A program made the translations under genes and the position numbers. From assembly GCA_026261815.1 (NCBI GenBank), contig JAMPIT010000258.1, forward strand, positions 9,787,501 through 9,851,500: 64,000 nt of DNA, read 5' to 3'. Shown in pieces: positions 1-10,480 of the stretch (position 1 is the stretch's first letter; each line of letters opens with the position of its first letter). Source of the DNA: Monarcha castaneiventris obscurior. Its lineage: Eukaryota; Chordata; Aves; Passeriformes; Monarchidae. The notes under the pieces are model-generated. The model did no database searches, was not told where the DNA came from, and saw nothing but the letters and a program-made list of their open reading frames with translations.

Positions 1-2023
1 TTCTGCAGCCACCCCTCCCCCACGCCCAGTTTTTTAAGTTAAACTATCTCTTGCTTTAAAGAGAGCAAATACACAGCAGTGGCTTTCATCACTGCTGTAT
101 AATAGAGCAGTAATTCTGTGCCAGGGACTGTTTTCTATTTTATTTTAAAGGGTTTATAAAACAGTGTATGTAATTGAGTGAGTAAACTGAACGTTTTCTG
201 GAGCCCCTGAGGGCTGAAACTTCGTGGTGGTCCTGGGCCTAGGCCCTAACCCTTTTTTTTTCCTCTCTTTTTTTTTTCCTCCCTTTCCCCTCCTTCCCCT
301 CCTCCTTTACAACCCAGCGTTGCCACCAGCAGCAGCAGCAGCAATCTGTCTGGGGCTAATTGAGCAAACAACAAGGAGATGCTTTCACATGGCTTTTAAA
401 GGAATGCTCCGGCATCCCCTTTCTGTGAGCGGCTTGGCAGGAACCTGCCAGGAAGGCTGGGGAGCGCTGGGTCCCCGGCCCCCGGCCTGCTGGTGGGGTT
501 TGTGCTGGGCTGCGCAGTCATTTCCGCCCCTCTGTTTATTTGCATTACAATTTGTTTTTAGCCAAGCACCAAAAGCTGCTCTGCTCTCTAGCTCGCCTTG
601 TGCGTATGTTTTTAAGGGGCTAGTGTACAGTATGTGTAAACAAATGTCTTCCCAAGCAGGAACGCATATATAACGAGTGACAGGTTTTTGATTTACACTC
701 AGTAAAGTCTCCGTGGACACTCAGTTCAAGCACCCAGGCTGACTTCAGGCTGGGCTGCGTCAGCAAGTTGAAGCAAAGTGCTAATCAGGAGTTTGAATGT
801 GTTGATCAGCTCTGGATTTGCTTAGCACCAGATGCTCCCAATCTGAGAAGATCTAGTTGAACATGATTTAAGGTTGAAGAGTCCAACTCTTAAGGCTTTC
901 TCAGAGTCCTTTCTCTAATCCCTCTTCTTTCTCTGTGGGCTGAATGCATCTGTAACCCTGCCAGTGTCAGATAAAAGGCAGCCTGGTAAGAAATCCCTAA
1001 TGGGGAGCTGGGGAAGGAGAAAGGGAGCTGAACAGCAAAGCATGTGAGGTACTTCTCCCTCCTCCCCCAGAGTTTCAGGCAGAGTTTCTGCAGGAACTGA
1101 GCTTGCTGGTACCAGCCAGAGCCACTGGCAACTGGCAGCCACGTCTGATAATGAAACGCTACCCACAGCTCAGCTCCTGGCACACACACTGGTGTCTGAA
1201 TTCCCTTCGCTCCGCAAGGAGGGCTTTGGGAATGGAAGAGGGAAGCAGGGTGAATCCTTATCTGCCTATCGCATCCCCTTGGGGTGCGGAATGGGGCTTT
1301 GTTTCTAGCAAAACCATTCCCTTTATCGCCTGAAAACTTTCTTGCGGATTTTCGACAGGCAGATTCATGTGTTTTCTTTAAGCCTTTACAAGAAGAAATG
1401 AGTTTGGTGATTTCACGTGAGTCTGAGGTAGCAGTGACATACCATGTGTGCCCGCTTTGGGGAACCTGGGCCACAGGGATCAAGGAGGAGATGAAACAGG
1501 CAGAGGGATGAGAGATGAGGGAATGCAGGCTCCAATTTCCCATGTGGCTTTGGCTGCTTAAGCTCCCTAAACTCACTGCTGCCTTGGTTTCCCCATCTGT
1601 AAAACAGGAATGCTCTTACTCACCCATTCTCAAAAAGCATTTTGAACTCATCAGGTGTAAAAAGCAAGATACCATAAGGCTGCTGCAAGCACGTCAGTGC
1701 AAAATACAAATAGTTGGTACCACCTCTGCAGCAAGGTGTCTGACAGGACCCATCCCAACTCTGCACATTTAGGACCGTGGAGGATGCTGTCTGAAATGAA
1801 TCAAGAAGTTCCTTATTAAAAAGTATTGCTACAGATAGCCTATATATAGAACCATAAATTGACATGGCTCTCTATAAGCCTAGATGAAGGCATGCTTAAT
1901 CTGCAGAGGCATAATGTAATTACTCTCACTGGATGGTAGCCAGGGTCTTATTCACATCATAGAAATCAACATGATAGGTAGTCTGCTTGGAGAAGGTTCA
2001 GGAATGGAGTCACAGGAGTTGCT

Positions 2024-2200
2024 ACAGGGCCTGTTTGAGATATATTGGGAAAGTTGTTGGGGGTGAGGAATGTTATAGCAAGAAATGCTGCAGGTTGGAT
2101 TTGAGGTACCTTGGCAAAGCTGTGTGGGGTCCAGGACGGGAGGAGAGAGGTGCTGAAGGCTGGACTTGGGGCTATTGGCAAGAGCTGTGCTGGAGAAGTT
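2024..2200. repeat. Degenerate tandem repeat, about three units
   Basis: Three related segments occur at about 2024-2062, 2089-2130 and 2157-2195. Each reads roughly as a TGGATTTGAGG-like block, then TTGGCAAAG, then TTGTGTGGGG, with unit spacing of about 65-68 bp. Identity is partial and judged by eye. It may be an old minisatellite. Confidence 0.35.
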
Positions 2201-2464
2201 GTGTGGTGCTACCTACATCATGCTTGCACCTGGCACTTGTACAGTCAGCCCCTCATTTTCCTGAGCACTGCATCCACCTCTGCTCATCCTGCCCAAAGTG
2301 CTGGAGATTGAGTTCCAGGATGTTAGTGTGAGGCTCCAGGATTAATTATCAGTTGATGATAAATACCCTGAGCAAAGAGCTAAATGTCTCAATCTGATGC
2401 TGCAGGTGAGAAGCAGCCCCTTGATCTCCTTATTTTAGCCTTCACGAAGGGTCTCTGAAAGCAA

Positions 2465-3067
2465 GTGGTGTGGCTCACCCATTTTGTCCCTCAGGCTGAG
2501 GAGACTGCATATGATCCATATGATTATGGGGTTGAGGTTGTAGTGAAAAATTATCTTGCCACAGTCCAAAACTCCTTGAACTTTATTGAGCAGGATTTGA
2601 TCAAACCTTTACTGGAGCAATGGTTTGCATGGTACAAAGGTTGCATCTTGAATTTTAAACCAAGAGAAGCATCACGTTGGCCTGGCCACTTTGGGGATTG
2701 CCAGGAACTTCTTCCTTTAGCCAAAAGTGGCATATTTGTTGTTTTGCAGCAGTCTTGCAAGATCCACTCCCCTCAGGGGAGGAGTTTTAGGTGGATAAAT
2801 AAAACACAACCCATCATTTTCATCATCCTTGGTTATCCACCCGCACTGCTGTGTAAAGTGTGGGAGACACCAGAGCCTCCATTGGTGTATCCCAGCACCT
2901 CACAGTGCACACTTTATCCCAGGCTTCAGAGCCAATTGTTATTCCTAATTGCAGGAGGTAAGATGAAGAGCCTAGGGGCACAGGACACACCACCTGAGCT
3001 CCACCTGAATAGGTGTCCAGCTCCCGGAGTGCAGTTTAGATTCACCACCTCCCCCACAGTACCCTGA
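2465..3067 (+). other. 200-codon open frame of unknown origin within the EIF2B3 intron
   Basis: A 200-codon frame stays open in moderately AT-rich DNA where stops are expected often. The predicted peptide has no domain I recognise. A CTCAG acceptor-like sequence precedes residue 10 or so. Around 2765-2815 the DNA has a palindromic CCCCTCAGGGG stretch and a GATAAATAAA box, which could belong to a decayed LTR or other mobile element. It is not EIF2B3 sequence, and nothing shows it is expressed. Confidence 0.25.
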
Positions 3068-3928
3068 GGACACCCACTTTGAGCACACCAGCTTTGTGTC
3101 ATGCTCTGAGGCCACACGCTTGGGTTTTTTAGGCACTGGGCTTTCAGTTGCGTGTTTTTATTATTTTGGCTTTAGATCCCTTATTTGCAGTCCTTCCCTG
3201 ACAAGCTGCTTTTGCATTTTAAAGGGAAGGCTCTTTCAGTACAGTGCATTAACAGTGCTGGGGCAGGGACTGGCACATTAATGTGTCCACTGGGGCTGTG
3301 CAAAGCTCCTGGGAACAGGCAAAGGAGTGACCTTGCAGAAATTGCCCCTCCAACAAATTTGCTCCACAGGAGGGTCAGGTTTAAATTAAAAAAAAAAGCA
3401 GAAAACAAAACACAAAAAAGCTCTTGTTTTTAAGCTGCCAGGGCTCAGTTGAGATTGCTGAGAGGATCTCACACTGCCTCAGTGATGGCCCCCTGGTGCT
3501 TAGCAGCCCCTCTCCTCCCCAGCCTCCAAGCAGTTTGGGGCAGACAGTGCTCTTTAGGGCCAGGGTGGATTAATAATCTTTAATTTTATGTCCAATCTCC
3601 GTGTTGGATGTTGATGGTTCTTTGCCTTGACCTAGGTGTACACCTGTCAGTAGCAGCTGTGACTTCCGTAGGGCCTCTCTTGTTTATTAGTGACACATAC
3701 ATGTGAAAACTCTCATTAGTGAAATCTCCTGATGTTTAGTCAGTTGTTTAGGCTTTCACCATGTGTGGGATACTGTCAGAGAGATGCTGGAGTCCAGCAA
3801 ATCTCTGTTTGAGTTCCCCAGAATCTGCTTTTCTCATTTGTTTTAAAGTTGCAGATTTGAAAAATGCAAAGTCTGAAGCTCTGCTGCAAAACTCAATTGC
3901 TCTTCTTTTCCTCCCTCTCTCTTTTCAG

Positions 3929-3981
3929 CCAAACATGTTAATGAAGTCATTGTGGGCACCGAACAGCTGATGGAGATATAA
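3929..3981 (+). CDS. EIF2B3: Translation initiation factor eIF2B subunit gamma, terminal exon (partial)
   Basis: This is the last coding exon of eIF2B-gamma, part of the five-subunit guanine-nucleotide exchange factor for eIF2 in the cytosol. After the CAG at 3926-3928 come two bases that finish an Ala codon, then codons for K-H-V-N-E-V-I-V-G-T-E-Q-L-M-E-I and TAA (3979-3981). From memory, human EIF2B3 ends in nearly the same residues (VNEVIVGNDQLMEI). A polyadenylation signal follows 145 bp later. EIF2B3 is the expected upstream neighbour of PTCH2 in the same orientation, which supports the call. Only 17 residues are visible; the rest of the gene lies before the window. The exon is easily missed because it is short and has no ATG. 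Confidence 0.93.
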
Positions 3982-4125
3982 CCCGAGTAGGTTTTAAAGA
4001 TGATTTTATGGAAGCCAGCAGCAGAACCAGATGTTCAAGCATTGTAAGATCATCCATACGGATCACTACTGGCATGGTTTACCCTGTCATTGCTCCTTTC
4101 CTGTTCAGCTTTATATTTATGTCTT

Positions 4126-4131
4126 AATAAA
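4126..4131 (+). terminator. EIF2B3: EIF2B3 polyadenylation signal
   Basis: A canonical AATAAA lies 145 bp after the EIF2B3 stop, giving a short 3' UTR from 3982 to about 4150. A GC-rich, CpG-containing stretch (4140-4270) begins right after it. Confidence 0.8.
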
Positions 4132-4150
4132 GAAGTATTTGCAGAGCGGA

Positions 4151-7100
4151 GTGTCCGTCAGCCCCTCCCCCCTCATTGGGATGCGCGCGGGTTTGTGCCG
4201 GGTTATATCGGTTCCTGCGCGCCCGGCCAACGCACTGTACTTTTCCAGCAGAAGGGAGAGCGGGGACCACACAGACTGTGCCCACTCCAAAGAATGACTT
4301 AGCCGCCCTCCCTGCAGTGTAAACCACGTCCCTGCAGTCCTGCACCACCGTCCCTGAGCCTGGGAGAAACTGCTCGGGATGCTGCTTGTGCATCTCATCA
4401 ACGCAGCAGGCGGACAGCGAGAACAGCAGCGGTGCCGGCTGCTCTTTGCAGCCCGGCGGCTTCGCCAGCCTCCTCCTCCTCCTTGCTGTCTCTTGTGATG
4501 CTGCCCCACAGCACAGAAGTGTTTAATCTGTGCCTCTTCTCCTCTGTAATGCAGTCGAGGAGTTTGGCACCCATTTCCATCAGGGCTGAGTTTGGTCTGA
4601 TACTTTGAAATCTTGCCCAAGAGCAAGTATGTGAGGGCTGGTGGAGCATGAAGGAGGCATGGGTTGTAAGCAGTGGGTACTCCCTGCCTTATTTTGATGG
4701 TTCTTCCTGTCAGTCCACTGTTCCCAGTCCCAGACAAGAGGTCCCTCCGCACAGTTGGATGATCCATGGATGACTGTACCTATGTCTCTGAGATGAGTCG
4801 CGTGTGTTAATGTGAAATGCACAGCCTTGTGGTCAGGGCCTGTGCCAGGATTGTAAAGCACCTGGATGGGATTGAAACACAAGCTGTTCTTTAATGTTTA
4901 TAAATTGGACACAAGTTCCTACCTAAAAGCTGTTTATTAGAATGTAGTAGGATTGAACAGGGCATTTATCTGCCCCTGGCAGTTTGACATCCAGAGGTGC
5001 TTACAGCAACTGGCAGGGATGGTATTTCATTAACAGGAGTGATAAATGTTAAATGTGTGCTTCATGGGCATCGGCGACCCCTGAGGAGAGTTACCATTTC
5101 CTAGTTAATTTGACAGGAGAGAGATTATAATCCAGACATTCTCTGAGTTTCATAAACAAAATCCTTCCTCTAAAGGACCGGGTCGGAATGGAAACTATGG
5201 GTAAGGATGAGCTTCAAGGCCTGTGACAAGCTGCAGAGAAGAAATGTGCTGCAATTCAGCTCCAGCTTCGTGCTGGAGGTTTTGCCTCGCGTATGTGCGC
5301 AAACATGTTCCTAAGGTACGAAGCCTTTTTCATCCAAGGATCTCAGAGGCTTTACAAAGGTTAATTAAAGAGAGTTCTTGTCTCTGTGTGCGGCAAGGGA
5401 GAGAGGCTCCATTTTGGGTGTGTAGAAGCAGAAGCAGAGTGGAGTGTAATTACCTAGCTTTGCATTTTACCAGAAGGCTGGCAAAGCCAAGAGAAGGTTT
5501 GCAGGGACTTTGACTCACAGTCTTTATGCTTAAACACAAAGCCTTCTCCCCCTCTGTTTTTAGGATACATCTTAACTTCTGAAAAGTCCACATTGCCTTG
5601 TTTAGCGGCTACAGCTTTACCTCCTTGTGCCTTAATTATATGTTAAAGTCTCAGTCCTTTTGTTTAGCTAATTTAAGAGGGTGAGGGGCTCTTTACTGTG
5701 TCGGTTAGAATTTAGCATTAATTTAGTGTTCTCTGTCACTTGAAAACCTGGCCGGGATTTGAGGCATTTTCTTTTCCTTTTTGCCTTTTACGACCTGCAG
5801 GTGTTTGGTGTGAGATAAAAGTAGATCCCAAAGTGAGATTTCACAGCACAAATTATCAAAGTGAAGATTCACTCTTGATGTAGTCTACGTGTGTGGCAGT
5901 AATTATGAAAAATAGTTCGGGATAATAGGGCCTTCAGGAATCCCAAGGCGGGCACTGGGAGGTTAACCCTTCCTCATCTCACCTGGCCTCCACGTTGCTG
6001 TCATCATCAGGTGAGCATGTGATGGGTTGGGTCAGGCAACTTCACAAACTGAGTGATACTACAGTCATTGAGAAAATTGGAGAGGCGACTGAGGACATGA
6101 AGTTCTGTTCCCAGGATGTGACTGGTCCCACATCACAGAGACCTTCTGGAAGGTGTTACTGGTACAGGCTGCTCACCAGCTTTGAGGAATGGGGCACCTC
6201 TCAGACTCAAGTAACTTGCTCTGTCACACCCAGGCAGCTGAGCATTGCAGCCTGTGCCCATCATGGTGTTACTGGCATCAAAGTGGTGCTTTATAGGCAA
6301 CACTTTTCTGAAAGAGGTGGAAGTTCTCAGGTTCTGTAGTTGCTGGCTCTTTCTGGTAAGACTTGTCCTGAACACTTCCTTGGCAGATGTACTTCCAGGG
6401 TTGCTGTGAAAAGGTTCTTGCAGTGGCTCATCACGTGCTGAATCTGCATGGGGTAAAGCAGAGGTTTGCTATGATGGCCAGCAGGACCTCTGGCTCATGG
6501 TTTTGCCTGAGTGGTGTTTTGCCAGCTGCTCCCAAAAGGTTTTTCCTGTGACCAGAGCAGCAGGGTTGGTGTGGTTGCAGAGCAGTGTGTGTGCACACCT
6601 GGCCACATTTCTTCCTGTGGGTCCTGCCCCCCGGCACACCATGATGGGGGCACCTGAAGCTCTGCCCCCTCATACTGGCTCCCACGAGAGCTGGGTGCAA
6701 CCAGCAGCAGCTCTGCAGCCAGGTCCTTGCCAGGATTTTTGCAGCCAAACCCATTCGTAAGACACAGGATTGGGAAGGACATTTGTTGGGCAGTTGCAGA
6801 CACCCAGAGCTGTGGCTTGCCTCCCTCAGCCATTCATGTTTGCTTTTGTAGGTGACTGTTGGGATCTCTCAGGAAGCAGCAACTCATCTGATCCTTTCTG
6901 CAGTCAAACCAAAGCGGATGGCTCCCATCTTCCTGGCAGCCCTGGCGCTGAGCCACGTGAGGCGAAGACAAACAGACAGCCTTTCCCAAGGATGGTGGGG
7001 TTCCCAACCCCATGGTGTTCAAATGGACACAAAACCTTTGCACCCAGCTCTGATCTTGCTTTTAGGACAATTTTTTGGCTTGTGGGCAGCAAGGGGAGAG

Positions 7101-9989
7101 CAGAGCCTGAGCAGACGTGGTCTCAGGTACACAGGTCTGGCTCCCTGTGTCACCTATCCAGCTGACACTGTGTGTGCAGCCCTAGCAATAGGACTCTCCT
7201 GAACCTCTTGGGGTTGGGATCGCGAGGACTCTGCAGTCTTTTACTGCCTTGAGTCTCCAAGGTTGATTGTGCAGAGCCATGCTTCTCCTTGCTGGTTTCT
7301 GCATCCCACTAGCCTTCCTCTGGCTGCCTGGAAAGTGTTTTTCATCATGCCCCTGCCCATCCTTTGGACTTTTCTGGTCCAGAGACAAGAATTTTCCTAA
7401 TAAAACCCCACAGGTCTGAAGAACACCATTGTTTTCCAGAGGTGCCTTACCGCCTTCACGCTGGCCCAAGTCCCCAGTGAGGGCCAGTAATGGCTGCTGT
7501 GGTCCCTGCCCAATGTCTCACAAGGGGCAGAGTGAGATCAAGCCCCACGTGGGGCTCACAGAGGAGCTGCCTGTGCTGGCAGCAGTGGTGTGACAGACGC
7601 ACGTTGCACAGTGTGTGGTGTAATCCAGCCCTGGGACGCTGCAGTGCCGCCCTCCCATCACACACAGCCACTCCTGTGGCCTTTGGTCACCTGTTTTAAA
7701 ACACTGATTATTGCAGTGGGCAATTGGGGCTGGGGCCTTAGGCATTGTAGGCTGCCCGCTGTGCCCCAACCCAGCCCATCCCAGTGCCATGGGAGAGCAC
7801 AGGGCCCTTCTCACTGGCAACCTGCAGAGTTAAACTGGGGATGTGGAGATTCCCTCACCAGCACCCAGCACCCCCCAGCACCTCTGCAGCAGCCTGCCCA
7901 CCGAGGCTTGCTCCCTCTCAGCCAGGAGGCTGATTTCTGGATCCTGTCGTTTTCACTCCATCTCCCAGGAGCCAAGGTCCACAGCCGCGCCTGTGCCTCC
8001 CAGACGGGCCGGCAGACGGGAACTTCCTTCCAGGTCCTATAGACAGACATTTTATATACGTTAAAATACGTGTGTATATAAATATGGAAAGCAAGAGCTT
8101 GGGAGAGCTTGAGTCTAAATAAACTTGTATGTTTTAGGCTTTTAAAATGCTAATGTTGAATTTCAGGGGATGGGGGACGACAAGGGGATTGTTGGACTGA
8201 GGACCAAGACAGCTGATGAGCTTGGATCAGTGCCTTTACAATTCAAGGAAAAATGGGATAGTTTGGGAAGGAAAAAGGGATTTTCTTGTTTTTGTTTTTA
8301 GTAGAAAATAAAAGAAGCTGCCTTCTTATTTGCCTCCCTCCCCCAGCGCCAGAGCAGCGAGCGACTGGTGTTGTATGCATAAGCTATTCCTTTGTGCAAC
8401 ATCTAAATGGTTAATTGTGTTTGAGGAAGATGTACGGGCGAATGGAGGGACCACCCAGCAAGAGACAGACAAGAAAGAGCGATCTCTGAAATGTTTAACC
8501 AGAGAGAGAGCAAAGTTGTTTAAAAATATTTAATTTACAACATTCCACACTGCTGATTATAAATCGGCCGTCCAAAAACACTGCTGCGTGCGGGGAGGGA
8601 TCCAGGCAGCATGAAACAAATTCTTGTGATTGTTTTTCCTATCTTCCTCCCTCCTTTCCTTGGGGAGTTTAACCCTGTGGCAGGATGCGGGTTGCCCCAG
8701 GCAGGGAAGGCAGCCCTGTTCCCCAGGACTGCGGTCTCCGGTGTGAACACCTGCGCCTGGGGCCGGGGTGCAGCCGCCTGCTGGTGCTGGGAGAGTTGGA
8801 GGGGACAGTGAGGAGCAATCAACCGGCAATGCTGGCAGCGGTGATGGGCGTGTTTGAGATGGTCAGTGGGTAATGGCCCCCCAGCCCCTTCCCTCCGATC
8901 TCCACCCCAGCACCAGGGTTCCACGAAGCATCCAGCTGTGCTCCCAGGCAAGAAAAGCCATGAATCCCCGGGTGATGGGTTGAGAGAGTTGAGGAGGCAA
9001 ACCTGGTCAGTCTGTGCCACCCGTGAGAGGTTGCTCACCATGGTGATGATGGTGCCTGCTCTTTGGGTTGGCAACTCAGCCGTGTCACCCAGCCATTTCC
9101 AGTGGCGCCAGGAAACACCCAGGCCCTCACAGGGTCATTGAGCAACAGCAACATCTTCCCCTGCTCGGGCCTTTCTGCAAAGGGGGTGGTTGGTGCCGGA
9201 TGCCGGGAAGAAGGGATTTGGCCGCACTCTGCTTGCAGCCACTGCTGATCCACAGCTGGTTATGACGCACCCAGCTGCCCCAGCCATGCTCCCTCCGTGC
9301 AGGGGGCTGGGACTGCTCTGTGAGGAGTCCAGTCTGCTCTGGATGGTGGCCAGACCATCCACCCCATCACCTGGGGATTGCTCCTCGATGCTCTCACCAT
9401 TATGTCCTTTCTAATCTTCATAGCCCCTATTCTTCCTGTAGCAAGAGAGTTCTGGGAGAGGAGGCTCCTGGGAATGTCCCTGGAAGACCGGGCAGGTGAA
9501 GGATGTATATGGTGGGGGGTCTGCCCCTTATTCTCCAGCCCTGTCATCATCCACCCTCATGGAGGTCGCCTGTGGGGCTGGAGAGCCACCATGGCTGGAG
9601 GGTGCTGGGGAAGGGAGGAGAGGCACAGCCCCTGGCTGGTGACCCCACTCCGCAGAAAGGATCTGTGTGGAGCTGAGGGACGGGAGGGATGAAAGAGGAA
9701 CCGGGATCCAAAAGTAGTGGCTGCTTTCACTACAGATCCCTCCTTGGCATCCTCTTGTAGATCCCAGTTTGGAGAGCAAAAGCCAGGATGCTTTCACACC
9801 CCTGTTGCCCCAGGACCCACGGCCATGCAGCTCTGGAGCCCAGCCAGCAGGGAGGGCAGGGGTCTCGCCTGTTCCTGGTCTCCTGGCAAGAAGGGGGCAC
9901 GGGGGGGACTGCAGGGCACTTTGCCGGGGATTGCCACGCATTTCCTAACCCCTCATCAGCCAGGAAGCCTCGCTGGCCACCTGGACGCT
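4151..9989. other. Intergenic region between EIF2B3 and PTCH2, proximal half
   Basis: I see no supported gene. Open frames here are short, overlap on both strands and lack splice or domain support. The most structured parts are AT-rich islands at 4880-5180, 5520-5930 and 8050-8570, which stand out from GC-rich surroundings and resemble conserved non-coding elements. The 8-kb island carries an exact Gli motif. 6000-8030 is ordinary unique sequence. Confidence 0.6.
8050..8570. promoter_or_regulatory. Candidate PTCH2 distal enhancer with exact Gli motif
   Basis: This AT-rich island lies about 8.7 kb upstream of the PTCH2 start. It contains GACCACCCA (8449-8457), the consensus binding site of Gli factors, near TTAATTG (8411-8417) and a run of A/T-rich motifs at 8520-8565. 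Patched genes are classical Hedgehog/Gli targets, so position and motif agree. Function and conservation are inferred, not shown. Confidence 0.45.
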
Positions 9990-10480
9990 TCCTCGCGTGC
10001 AGCGAGGGCCTGTGACAGCCCGAGGAGTCGGGGTGGGTTTGGCTGCTTGCCCCGGTGGCGAGCTCGGCTCTCAGTGGCTGCACCGCTCCGGGCCCTGCCA
10101 GCCCCAGCCGGTGCCGGGAGCGAGAGCGGAGACAAAAGAGCTTGTGTCCGCCTGCCAGCAGCCGGCCCCGCCGAGCGGCCGCCCGCCCAATTAAACCGTG
10201 CCCGCTTCCCATGCGGCAGGGGCGCCCGGCGGGTTCCCTCGCCCCCTCCCACCACCCACCGGCCCCTGGAGACCACCACCCTGTGGGGCCTCCCCTGCCT
10301 CCCTGCAGGCGCCAGCGCTTCCGCAGCCTTCGTCCGACACGAATGCGCTGCCTTGGTCCCCCGGCGATGGCACCTCCGCCGGCTCGTGCTGTGGATGGCT
10401 CGCCCCATCCCCAAACACCTCCTGTTGCCCCAGCTTTTCTCGCACCGCCCCGCCAGCGCAAGCAGCGGAGTACTGAGCAT
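9990..10480. other. Orphan CpG island in the intergenic region
   Basis: The stretch is dense in CpG dinucleotides and GC-box-like runs, comparable to the PTCH2 and PLK3 promoter islands, but no exon of a recognised gene starts here. Long open frames appear on both strands (for example 9717-10604 + and 9730-10563 -), as expected for stop-poor GC-rich DNA. It could be an unannotated promoter, a non-coding RNA start or an enhancer-type island. Confidence 0.45.

Larger units (their letters stand above)
1..3928 (+). other. EIF2B3: Last intron of EIF2B3 (3' part)
   Basis: This stretch precedes the terminal EIF2B3 exon. It ends in a long pyrimidine tract and CAG acceptor (about 3901-3928). I looked for the penultimate EIF2B3 exon, which should encode the Gly/Ile-rich left-handed beta-helix end, and did not see it, so that exon presumably lies before the window. 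The intron holds AT-rich non-coding sequence (1-200, 1620-1880), a short CAG run near 327-345, a degenerate repeat near 2024-2200 and a 200-codon open frame at 2465-3067, both listed separately. That it is an intron is inferred from the terminal exon alone. Confidence 0.75.
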
